Shown here: positions 9,241-16,908 of the stretch, one piece after another
Layout: each line of letters starts with the position of its first letter
Position numbering within the stretch: position 1 is the first letter of the stretch
Origin: Actinomadura litoris
GTDB taxonomy: Bacteria > Actinomycetota > Actinomycetes > Streptosporangiales > Streptosporangiaceae
Assembly: GCF_009733595.1 (NCBI RefSeq)
Contig: NZ_WOFH01000001.1
Coordinates: 744,001-808,000 of the forward strand
Direction of reading: 5' to 3'
DNA: 64,000 nt
The notes under the pieces: generated by a model
The model's database searches: none
What the model was told of the DNA's origin: nothing
What the model saw: the letters and a program-made list of their open reading frames with translations, nothing else
Position numbers and translations under genes: made by a program

Positions 9241-10476
9241 ATGCGAACGACCCGCAGGAACCGAAGACGGTCGGCGACGGCCGCGGCCGTCGTGCTGCTG
9301 ACCGGCGTACTCGGCGCGCCGGCCCACGCCGCCGGGGGCATCGTGATCAACGCGGACGCGGCCGGCACGGTCGACGGCCAGTACATCGTGGCGCTGAACG
9401 GCGCGACCTCTCTCGCGCCGACCGCCGCAGCACAAGTGTCCGCGCAGGCCAGGGACCTGGTGCGCCGTCACGGCGGCTCGGTCCAGAGCGTCTTCAGCGC
9501 CGTGCTGCGCGGCTTCGCCGCCGACATGACCGCCGAGCAGGCACGGCACCTGGCCGCGGATCCGGCCGTCCGGTACGTGCAGAAATCGGTGATGGTGCAT
9601 ACGGCCGGGCCCGGTACGCAGCCCAATCCTCCGTCCTGGGGGCTGGACCGCGTCGACGGCAGACAGGACCGCACCTACGCCTACCCGGGCACGGGTACCG
9701 GCGTTACCGTCTACGTCCTGGACACCGGTGTCCGCATCAGCCACCGGACGTTCGAGGGCAGGGCGTCCTACGGCTATGACTTCGTCGACAAGGACACCAC
9801 CGCGCAGGACTGCCACGGCCACGGCACGCACGTCGCGGGCACCGTCGGCGGCGAGCAGCACGGCGTCGCGAAGGACGTCAGGATCGTCGCCGTCCGCGTC
9901 CTGGACTGCGACGGCTACTCCCCCGACCGCTACGCCATCCAGGGACTGGAGTGGGTCGCGAAGAACGCCCACAAACCGGCCATCGGCAACATGAGCATCG
10001 GCTCGGACCCTCCGGCCCCGGAACCGCAGGCGTTCCGCGAGGCGACGCGCGGCGCCATCCGCGCGGGCATCCAGTTCGCGATCGCCGCGGGCAACGACTC
10101 GCGGAACGGCTGCGACGCCCCAGGCGACGTGGCCGAGGCCGTCACCCTCGGCTCCACGGACGAGGGCGACCGGCGGTCCTACTTCTCCAACTACGGCCGC
10201 TGCATCGACCTGTTCGCACCGGGCGGCGACATCGTCTCGGCGGACAACGAGTCCGACACCGGCGAGGTGGTCCTGGGCGGAACGTCCATGGCCACACCGC
10301 ACGCGGCCGGAGCACTCGCCCTCTACCTGGAGGGCCACCCCAACGCGACGCCTCAGGAGTCGCGGAACGCCGTGGTCAGGGCCGCCCAGCCCGGCGTCGT
10401 CTCCGACGCGGGCGGCGGCTCCCCGAACCTGCTACTGAACGTTACCGCCCTCGCCAGGCTGGCAGCGCGCCGTTAG
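9241..10476 (+). CDS. secreted S8 (subtilisin/proteinase K-like) serine protease
   Basis: The 411-residue preproprotein starts at ATG 9241 behind GGAGGCGAGA. A basic signal peptide runs to about APAHA (residue 30), then an I9-type propeptide to about residue 120 (GQYIVALNG, then AVRYVQKS). The catalytic domain follows, with D161 in VLDTG, H194 in HGTH and S349 in GTSMATP. Four Cys in the mature part suggest disulfides. Proteinase K-like proteases of this layout are secreted, self-processing endopeptidases used in nutrition or development. It is monocistronic, with a strong hairpin about 155 bp downstream. Confidence 0.95.
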   Translation: MRTTRRNRRRSATAAAVVLLTGVLGAPAHAAGGIVINADAAGTVDGQYIVALNGATSLAPTAAAQVSAQARDLVRRHGGSVQSVFSAVLRGFAADMTAEQARHLAADPAVRYVQKSVMVHTAGPGTQPNPPSWGLDRVDGRQDRTYAYPGTGTGVTVYVLDTGVRISHRTFEGRASYGYDFVDKDTTAQDCHGHGTHVAGTVGGEQHGVAKDVRIVAVRVLDCDGYSPDRYAIQGLEWVAKNAHKPAIGNMSIGSDPPAPEPQAFREATRGAIRAGIQFAIAAGNDSRNGCDAPGDVAEAVTLGSTDEGDRRSYFSNYGRCIDLFAPGGDIVSADNESDTGEVVLGGTSMATPHAAGALALYLEGHPNATPQESRNAVVRAAQPGVVSDAGGGSPNLLLNVTALARLAARR

Positions 10477-10630
10477 CAGACGCAAGAACGCCGTTAGCGG
10501 GCGGTAGGACGGCGCTCCTCGCCGTCCTCGACTCCACGAACCCGCCAGGCCATGTCCCGCCCTCCAGCGGTCACGCTCCCAGCATGAGGAGGACGACGGA
10601 CGTGGCGCAGGCGTAGCCCGCACCGGTACG

Positions 10631-10660
10631 AGGCCCATCGCGAACGCCCGCGATGGGCCT
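10631..10660. terminator. 12-bp perfect hairpin, bidirectional terminator
   Basis: AGGCCCATCGCG and CGCGATGGGCCT flank the loop AACGCC, between the convergent protease and methyltransferase genes. The position is ideal for a shared terminator. Confidence 0.7.
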
Positions 10661-10687
10661 CTCGTCTGGGCACCACCAGGCGGCCGC

Positions 10688-11515
10688 TCAGTCACGCCTG
10701 ATCACGGCGAGCCAAGCACGAACCTGGGTCACGCCCTGAATCAGGTTGAGGTCGAAGGTGTCGGCGGTGAGGGATTCGAAAGTCCATCCGTCCGTGAACG
10801 CGGCGCGCAGCTCGTCCTCGCGGAACCGGCGCGGACCCCAGTCGCCTGGCTCCTGGTCACTGAAACACATCAGGTAGCAGATACCACCAGGACGCAGCGT
10901 GGACGCGAGAGCCGTGACATACCTGGCCCTGTCCGCATCGTCGAAAACGTGGAAGACACCGCTGTCGATCACGGTGTCGGCGGTGAGAGCCCGGCGCGGC
11001 AGGTCGAGCGCGTCGGCGACCTCGAACCGCACGCTCACGCCCCGCTCGGCCGCCTTCGCGCGGGCGCACGCGATCGCGGTCGGCGAGAGATCCATGCCGG
11101 TGACCTCGGCGCCACGTCCGGCCGCGAGCAGCGCGTGCTCCCCTGTGCCGCAACCAAGGTCGAGGACGCGGCCCGCCAACCTCCCCTCGTCCGCGAGCCG
11201 CACGATGGCCGGCTGCGGCCGACCGATGTCCCACGGCGGCGGTGTGTCCCCGGTGTAGCTGGCATCCCAGGATGCCTTCATGTCACGTGCTGAGACGATG
11301 CGGGCCTCATCGCCCTCGGCGATCACCACGACCAGCAGATGGCGCCCCGCGAGAGTGAGGCCGTAGAGGATGGTCGTGCCGTCCCGTCCGGGCGCCGACC
11401 AGTAAGGACGGTCAAGAACCGCCTCCCGCACCTCCTCCGGACTGACACCGTCCACAGCAAAACGATCTTCCAATAGATCACTGTCCCGAACCACCTTGAA
11501 CTGATCATGCAACAT
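10688..11515 (-). CDS. BrnT-like domain fused to a class I SAM methyltransferase
   Basis: From ATG 11515 (ribosome site GGAGGAGAA) the protein has 275 residues. Residues about 5-78 resemble BrnT/DUF4258 toxin-like proteins: GVSPEEVREAVLDRP, then GRHLLVVVIAEGD, then ARIVSARDM. From about residue 79 a complete methyltransferase begins (SWDASYTG, PPWDIGRPQP, SAM motif VLDLGCGTG ending at residue 125). The methyltransferase family normally starts near that point, and an internal ATG exists at 11281 but has no ribosome site, so a true fusion is favoured. The substrate is unknown. No BrnA-like antitoxin is adjacent. Confidence 0.8.
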   Translation of the reverse strand: MLHDQFKVVRDSDLLEDRFAVDGVSPEEVREAVLDRPYWSAPGRDGTTILYGLTLAGRHLLVVVIAEGDEARIVSARDMKASWDASYTGDTPPPWDIGRPQPAIVRLADEGRLAGRVLDLGCGTGEHALLAAGRGAEVTGMDLSPTAIACARAKAAERGVSVRFEVADALDLPRRALTADTVIDSGVFHVFDDADRARYVTALASTLRPGGICYLMCFSDQEPGDWGPRRFREDELRAAFTDGWTFESLTADTFDLNLIQGVTQVRAWLAVIRRD

Positions 11516-12223
11516 CGACGTTCTCCTCCGGCTAGCGCCTCCGAACACACAACATCACTATCAAATTCTATAGCCAGCACCTAAGCTTGCCAGCACAAGC
11601 AGAGGTGAATCTTAGGCTGGATACATGATTCTAAAGTAGATGGAGTGACGAGTCGCTGACCGGGAAGGTCGGCCGGGCGGCACTACCGCCCGGATGCCCA
11701 GGTCGTCCGCCAGGGATCAGAAACTCGCGCCGAGCGGATACCGGATCGTCACCTGCGAGCAACGCCTACGCCAAGGCTTCGACCCACCAGGCGACCAGGA
11801 CGCCGTGCCGAGCGAAGTAGATCGCGCGTAACGCACTCAGTAGGTGTCAGAGGGTGGCGATCCACACACAGGCGAGCGACCGCCATGTCCGGTGGCGCAC
11901 GTCAGTGCGCGCCGAGGGAACGTCGACGGCACGCCAGACCGTAGCCGTGGCCATCGCCGGTCCCCTCGCCTGTGTCATGGCCGGCGGCGTCCTGTGGGTG
12001 TCAGCACTGGACCGGGCCCTGTGCACGCGTTGCTTCTGCTGCCCCTTTTCGGTGATGGCCGCAGCCTTATTCGCGGCCTGCGCGCGTCATGGACCAACCG
12101 GCCGACCCGAGCTAGATCGAGCCGTCCGCCAAGGGCAGCGACAAGGATGGCGCTCCGAAACAAATTATTCGAATTCTGACAGCCGACCCTCCTCGCGTGA
12201 ATGCATTCCCCGGCTACTCGTGC
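11516..12223. other. about 700 bp without a supportable gene
   Basis: 11525-11650 is clearly AT-richer and probably holds the promoter of the BrnT-methyltransferase gene. 11689-11832 can be read as a short frame (plus strand, ending TAA) that looks like a gene remnant, but I cannot name the family. Nothing else is convincing. Confidence 0.4.
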
Positions 12224-12739
12224 TCATGCGGAACCGGGTGCACCTTCCGGGAAGGGGTCCGATTTGGCTTGGTCCGCCTCGTCTTCGGACAGGTAGCGGA
12301 CCTCGGCCAGGCGGTAGGTGAGGCCGGTGACGATCGGGTCGAAGTACTCCCAGTATTCGCAGATCTTGCCGTGGGCGTCGAACTTGAAGATGCAGACGTA
12401 GGTGTTCTGGTACTTGCGGTCGCCGCCCTTCATGACGTTGTCGGAGTCGAAGCGCGCGATGAGGGTGTCGGAGTCGCGGTCGGCCCAGATTTCGTGGATG
12501 GGGAAGCGCAGGCTGTCGAACAGGTCCGGCACCGTCTTCCAGTTGTCCTAGATGGCCTGCCTGCCGTGCAGGTGCCGCGGGAACATCTCGGTGCCGAACG
12601 GGTAGTAGTGTTCGGCGTCTTCGGCCCATAGCTCGATCCAGGAGTCGATGTCCTTTTCCTCCAGCAGGCGTAGGAAGGTCCGCACCGTCGTCTTGTGCCG
12701 GTCGGGACCACCCGGCTCGTCCGCGGTGTCCACGCTCAT
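12224..12739 (-). pseudogene. SnoaL/PhzA-PhzB-like protein interrupted by an in-frame amber codon
   Basis: ATG 12739 follows GAAAGAGG and opens a 171-codon frame encoding an NTF2-fold protein: TFLRLLEEKDIDSWIELWAE, then FPRHLHGRQAI, then after TAG (12548-12550, codon 64) DNWKTVPDLFDSLRF and ICEYWEYFDPIV. Both halves lie in the same frame and join into one complete PhzA/PhzB-like fold, so a single base change (for example TAC to TAG) explains it. Such proteins are cyclases or isomerases in secondary metabolism. It lies 16 bp downstream of the dioxygenase gene. Readthrough or a sequencing error are alternatives. Confidence 0.8.
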
Positions 12740-12755
12740 GGGAAACCTCTTTCGA

Positions 12756-13631
12756 TCAGGAGTGTGCTGTGAGAATGGAGAACGAGGGGCGGCCCGGTCG
12801 GGGGTCCGGTGGTGGATAGGCCGGGAAGAAGGCGTCATGGAGGCCGTCGTCGTCAGGTAGTTGGTAGCGGCGGTAAATGTATCCACCCGGCGCGGTGGTG
12901 AAGCGGGCGTCGGCGGGCAGAAGGTGCGCCGCCAGAGTGTGGCGCCATGCGGCTCCCGTCCGCTGAGAACCGGCCGCACCGTGCCAGACGTTGCCGTCGT
13001 GGAAGACGATCGTGCCTGCCGGGACTTCGAGTTGGACCACGGCGGGATCCGCGACCCCCGCCGCGGCGGCGGACGCCCGCATCCGTGCGCGATGGTCGCC
13101 CGGATCGTGGAAGTCGGCTGGTAGCGGGGCGGTCGGCCAGAGGTGGGAGCCGGGAACGTACTCGATCGTCGCCGCGTCGGCGTGGGTGTCGTCGAACGTC
13201 ATCCAGCAGGTGCTCATCGTCGCCGGTGCCAGGAAGTCGATAAAGGAGTTGTCCTGGTGCAGGCTCGACGGCCGCGCCAACGGCGGTTTGATCCAGATCG
13301 TGTCCTGGCCCAGGCGCGTCCTCGGCCATCCGTTGAGGTAGGCGATCCAATCGCCGACCCACGGCGCCTGGACGATCGATGCGATGAGCTGGTCGGACTT
13401 CCAGGCGTTGGACATGTGCCGTGTCGCGTCGGGACGGCTCAGCCCTTCACGCCAGTACCACTCGTCCGGATAGCTCCCCGTCGGGAAACGACCTGTGAAG
13501 AGCCCTGCGAGACGGTCGCGTGCCCATCGGCACTCGTCAGGCGTGAGAGCGGCCTCCATGACGACGAATCCGTCGCGGTGAAAGCATTCGCGCGCGCTAT
13601 CGGGCCTGTCCCACGGGATGATCAGATGCAT
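12756..13631 (-). CDS. phytanoyl-CoA dioxygenase (PhyH) family oxygenase
   Basis: The protein has 291 residues, full length for the family. The iron-binding triad is visible: HQD at residues 125-127 and H217 in VFHDGNVWHGAAG, with R224 or R230 placed to hold 2-oxoglutarate. The N-terminus has FHRDGFVVMEAALTPDEC, typical of PhyH folds. Family members are Fe(II)/2-oxoglutarate hydroxylases or halogenase relatives, often in natural-product pathways. It is the first gene of a two-gene unit with the broken SnoaL-like gene, and is divergent from an Lrp regulator across 72 bp. Confidence 0.9.
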   Translation of the reverse strand: MHLIIPWDRPDSARECFHRDGFVVMEAALTPDECRWARDRLAGLFTGRFPTGSYPDEWYWREGLSRPDATRHMSNAWKSDQLIASIVQAPWVGDWIAYLNGWPRTRLGQDTIWIKPPLARPSSLHQDNSFIDFLAPATMSTCWMTFDDTHADAATIEYVPGSHLWPTAPLPADFHDPGDHRARMRASAAAAGVADPAVVQLEVPAGTIVFHDGNVWHGAAGSQRTGAAWRHTLAAHLLPADARFTTAPGGYIYRRYQLPDDDGLHDAFFPAYPPPDPRPGRPSFSILTAHS

Positions 13632-13703
13632 GCGGCGAAAGCTACAGCACCTTCGTCAAGATCTATGATGGCCCGAAACTCTCTCGGAAACTAAGGGTCG
13701 TCT

Positions 13704-14162
13704 ATGGAACTGTCACGAGCCGACCTAGAGATTCTGGTCGCTCTCCAGGAGAACTCTCGGCTGACGAACCGCGAGTTGGCCAAGCGGCTCGGTGCCGCCG
13801 AGTCGACGACGCACGAACGCCTCCGGCGCCTGGTCCGCGGCGGCGTGATCAAGCGGTTCACCGCGGAGATCGACCTGGCCGCGCTGGGCCGGCCGATGCA
13901 AGCCATGATCGCCGTCCGGCTGCGTCCCCAGAGCGAGGACGTCGTCGAGCGCTTCCTGAGGACCGTGATGGATGATCCCTGCGTGGTCGACGCAATCGTC
14001 GTATCCGGTGAGATCGATGTTCTGTTGCGCGTCGCCGTACAGTCGGCCGAACACCTCCGCACCTTCGCCTGGCGCAAGGTCACCTCGGCGAAATCGGTGC
14101 AGTCGATCACAACACATCTGGTGTACGAGTACCGGCGCCGTCCGATCACAGCCCCGCCCTGA
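13704..14162 (+). CDS. Lrp/AsnC family transcriptional regulator
   Basis: The protein has 152 residues, the normal Lrp length. The N-terminal HTH is clear (LTNRELAKRLGAAESTTHER, then LRRLVRGGVIKRFTAEID) and an alpha/beta RAM ligand domain follows (about residues 65-140). Its divergent position next to the PhyH/SnoaL unit suggests it controls that unit in response to a small molecule, perhaps an amino acid; this is inference. TATGAT at 13664-13669 in the shared intergenic region is a candidate -10 box. Confidence 0.9.
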   Translation: MELSRADLEILVALQENSRLTNRELAKRLGAAESTTHERLRRLVRGGVIKRFTAEIDLAALGRPMQAMIAVRLRPQSEDVVERFLRTVMDDPCVVDAIVVSGEIDVLLRVAVQSAEHLRTFAWRKVTSAKSVQSITTHLVYEYRRRPITAPP

Positions 14163-14338
14163 CCGAATGCCCCGCCCACCTGGAGCGTCGTGAGGCCCCG
14201 CTGTGCAGCACGGGCAACCACACCGCCATGCGGCGAGGCGATCTACTGGCACCAGATCCACCGGAGCGGACTCCATGGACGACGTTTCCTCGACACCGCC
14301 GAGAGTGAATAGCCAGGCAGTTGGTCAGGCACTCACGT

Positions 14339-14373
14339 CAGAGGCCCCTTCCGAAGATCGGAAGGGGCCTCTG
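14339..14373. terminator. 15-bp perfect hairpin next to tRNA-Thr
   Basis: Arms CAGAGGCCCCTTCCG and CGGAAGGGGCCTCTG surround the loop AAGAT, four bases beyond the CCA end of the minus-strand tRNA. It should end tRNA transcription and may also serve the plus strand. Confidence 0.8.
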
Positions 14374-14376
14374 AAG

Positions 14377-14452
14377 TGGAGCCGCCTATCGGAATCGAAC
14401 CGATGACCTATTCATTACGAGTGAATCGCTCTGCCGACTGAGCTAAGGCGGC
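14377..14452 (-). tRNA. tRNA-Thr (anticodon CGT)
   Basis: Read on the minus strand, the acceptor GCCGCCT pairs with AGGCGGC and the anticodon stem ATTCA/TGAAT encloses CTCGTAA, giving anticodon CGT. The T-arm contains GGTTCGATTCC, and CCA is encoded at the 3' end (14377-14379). Length is 76 nt with CCA. Confidence 0.95.
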
Positions 14453-14517
14453 CTACCGTGCGGGGCACGGCGGGTAGCAGTCTACCGGGTGCCGGGGGGT
14501 GGGTGTGCACTGGTTAA

Positions 14518-16068
14518 TCAGCGGCAGATCGTCCCGGGCTTCGGCGGATCGGCGTTGAGCAGGTAGTCGTCGGTTGCCCTGGTGATGCAGGGGTTTCCCT
14601 GGAGGTAGGCCGTGTGGCCGTCGCCGTCGAGGGTGAGGAGGACGCCGCTGGAGAGCTGGGACGCGAGGTTCTGGGCCCACTTGTACGGGGTGGCGGGGTC
14701 GCGGAGGGTGCCGATCACGAGGATGGGCTTGGCGCCCTTGGCGGTGACGGGCGTGGGTCGCGTTTTGGTCTGGACGGGCCAGTAGACGCAGGGGAGGCCG
14801 CCCCAGACGACGAAGGGGCCGAAGTGGGGGGCGACCCTCTTGGCCTCGGCCGCGGCTTGGCCGTAGGCCTTCGCGGAGGCGGGGTTGGGCTTGTCCACGC
14901 AGTTCACGGCCATGTTGGCGTCGGTCTGGTTGCTGTAGGAGCCGTCCGGGTGGCGTTCGACCATCTGGTCGGCCAGCGTCAGGAGGAGCGTGCCGTCCGA
15001 CTTCTGGAACGCCTGGGCGAGGCCCTGGCGTAGGACGGGCCAGTTCTCCTTCAGGTAGAGGGCCGAGGCGATGCCCATGACCGCCAGGGCTTCCGTGACC
15101 TGGCGCGTGTCGCGGGTGTTGCTCAGGGGCTTCTTGTCGGTCTGTGCAAGGAAGGACGCGAGTTTGGTCATGGCTGCGTCCGTGGACGTGCCCAGCGGGC
15201 AGTTCGGCTTCTTGACGCAGTCGTTCGCGAAGGCTCGGAAGGCCGTCTCGAAGCCCTTGGCCTGCTCGACGAGCAGGCCGGTGGACGAGGTGGTGGGGTC
15301 GACGGCGCCGTCCAGGGCGAGGGCACGGACGTTGCCCGGGAACTGCTGCGCGTAGAAGGCGCCCAGGTAGGTGCCGTAGGAGGCGCCGTAGTAGGTGAGC
15401 TTCTTGTCGCCGACGGCGGCGCGCAGGACGTCGATGTCGCGGGCCGCGTTGACGGTGCCCACGTAGGGGAGCTCCGAGGCTGCCTTGGCCCCGCAGTTCT
15501 GGGCGAACTCCTTGCTGTCGGCGGCGAACGCGGCGGTCTCCTTCTGGTCGTCCGGAGACGAGTCCGCGGCGAAGAACGCGTCGAGCTGGGGGCCGGTGTT
15601 GCAGTGGACGGGGTCGCTCTGGCCGACGCCCCGAGGGTCGAAACCGACGATGTCGAAGCGTTTACGCAGGTCGGAGCCGAAGGCTTCGGCGGCCTGGCGG
15701 ACGAATCCGACGCCGGATCCGCCGGGGCCGCCCGGGTTGATGAACAGGGAACCGATCCGCTCGGACTTGTCCCGGGCGGGAAGCCTGATCAGCGCGATGC
15801 CGATTTTCTGACCGGACGGCTTGGAGTAGTCCAGGGGGACTTTGGCGGTCGTGCACTGGAACCCGCCGCCGCAGCCCTTCCAGGAGAGCTGCTGACCGTA
15901 GAACGATCCAAGACCGGTGGGAGCGCTCACGCCCACCTCCGAGGTGGCCTGCTTCTCGCCGGAGTTGCATCCGGCCGCCGCCAACGCCAGCACCGTGGCC
16001 GCGCCGATGAGCCTTGCTCCCCGCACCCTGATCCCCGTCTCGTCGTCACGGTCCGTACGTTGACGCAT
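14518..16068 (-). CDS. secreted lipoprotein alpha/beta hydrolase, tripeptidyl aminopeptidase (S33/TAP-like)
   Basis: The 516-residue protein has a lipoprotein signal peptide ending LALAAAGC, so C34 would be lipidated and the enzyme held on the outer face of the membrane. The hydrolase core shows FINPGGPGGSG (oxyanion region), nucleophile S230 in GASYGT, the acid in LRDPATPY and the base His in DGDGHTAY. A TAP-like C-terminal domain with several Cys follows. Such enzymes trim tripeptides from extracellular peptides, for example protease products. It lies 27 bp beyond the TetR stop on the same strand, so the two may share a transcript. Confidence 0.9.
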   Translation of the reverse strand: MRQRTDRDDETGIRVRGARLIGAATVLALAAAGCNSGEKQATSEVGVSAPTGLGSFYGQQLSWKGCGGGFQCTTAKVPLDYSKPSGQKIGIALIRLPARDKSERIGSLFINPGGPGGSGVGFVRQAAEAFGSDLRKRFDIVGFDPRGVGQSDPVHCNTGPQLDAFFAADSSPDDQKETAAFAADSKEFAQNCGAKAASELPYVGTVNAARDIDVLRAAVGDKKLTYYGASYGTYLGAFYAQQFPGNVRALALDGAVDPTTSSTGLLVEQAKGFETAFRAFANDCVKKPNCPLGTSTDAAMTKLASFLAQTDKKPLSNTRDTRQVTEALAVMGIASALYLKENWPVLRQGLAQAFQKSDGTLLLTLADQMVERHPDGSYSNQTDANMAVNCVDKPNPASAKAYGQAAAEAKRVAPHFGPFVVWGGLPCVYWPVQTKTRPTPVTAKGAKPILVIGTLRDPATPYKWAQNLASQLSSGVLLTLDGDGHTAYLQGNPCITRATDDYLLNADPPKPGTICR

Positions 16069-16095
16069 ACGGTACGTCTTCCCGCCGGTGCGGGG

Positions 16096-16812
16096 CTACT
16101 TCTGCCCGTATTCGTTTTCGATGCCGTCCAGCAGCCACTTGAGGCCGCGTTCGAAGTCGGACTGGCCGTAGAGGCCGGACTCGAAGAGCGGCTTGAGGTG
16201 GGGCAGCTCGCCCCTTTCCACGAGGGAGCGGATGTAGGTCTGCTCAAGCATGCTGGTGTAGGCGCGCTGCAGCCCGTTCTCGCCGAGGTCGCGTACGTGC
16301 TGCTCGCGGACGGTGAAGCCCAGCATGTAGTAGTCGACGGCGGTGATGATCGCCAGCCTGGCCTCCGGGTCGTCGGTGAGGCGGGCGGCGGCGGCGAGGG
16401 ACTGCTCGGCGTGTCGGAGCCCGTTCGGGCCCACGCGGCTGGCCCGGCCGGCCAGTCCGAAGACCCACGGGTGCCGCAGGCCGGCGTCGCGCTCCCGGCG
16501 GGCGATCTCGATCATGGCCTCGCGCCAGTCGTCCGGCGGCTCGCCCTCGACCAGGACCTCCTTGGCGATCTCGTCGTACATGAGGTCGAGGAGGTCTTCC
16601 TTGGCGTCGATGTGGCTGTAGAGGCTCATCGCGCGGACGCCCAGCTCGGCGGCGACACGGCGGATCGAGACCGCCTCCAGGCCCTCCGCGTCCGCGAGCT
16701 TGATCGCGGCCTCGACGATCGCCTCCCGGGTCAGCTTCGGGCGGCGACCGCTCTTCGGGCTCGTCCACAGATCGCGGGGCTGCTCGCGCTGACTCCTGGG
16801 GTTACCTGCCAC
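16096..16812 (-). CDS. TetR family transcriptional regulator
   Basis: The protein has 238 residues from GTG 16812; upstream open frame is antisense to the MFS gene and is rejected. The HTH is at about residues 28-75: REAIVEAAIKLADAEGLEAV, then VAAELGVRAMSLYSHIDAKE. A TetR_C-type ligand domain fills the rest. It is divergent from the MFS exporter with four operator-like repeats between them, so it most likely represses the exporter and itself. Confidence 0.9.
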   Translation of the reverse strand: MAGNPRSQREQPRDLWTSPKSGRRPKLTREAIVEAAIKLADAEGLEAVSIRRVAAELGVRAMSLYSHIDAKEDLLDLMYDEIAKEVLVEGEPPDDWREAMIEIARRERDAGLRHPWVFGLAGRASRVGPNGLRHAEQSLAAAARLTDDPEARLAIITAVDYYMLGFTVREQHVRDLGENGLQRAYTSMLEQTYIRSLVERGELPHLKPLFESGLYGQSDFERGLKWLLDGIENEYGQK

Positions 16813-16828
16813 GACGTTGATCGTACGC

Positions 16829-16896
16829 GATACGGCGTATCGATACGCTGTACGGATTCGGGGATACGGTGTAGCGTGTGGCCGATACGGCGTACG
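16829..16896. promoter_or_regulatory. four 13-bp TetR operator repeats
   Basis: Copies of GATACGGYGTAYC start at 16829, 16842, 16863 and 16884. The first is a perfect palindrome (GATAC GGC GTATC); the others keep the left arm and most of the right. Spacings are 13, 21 and 21 bp, the latter two equal to two helix turns. They fill the space between the two divergent start codons. Confidence 0.75.
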
Positions 16897-16908
16897 GAAG
16901 GCGGTTCG

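Noticed and set aside
11854..12321. Possible small membrane protein with two hydrophobic stretches
   Set aside because: It lacks a ribosome site and family resemblance, and its end overlaps the antisense of the SnoaL-like pseudogene.
14339..14373. Small RNA gene
   Set aside because: A single hairpin directly after a tRNA is better explained as its terminator.
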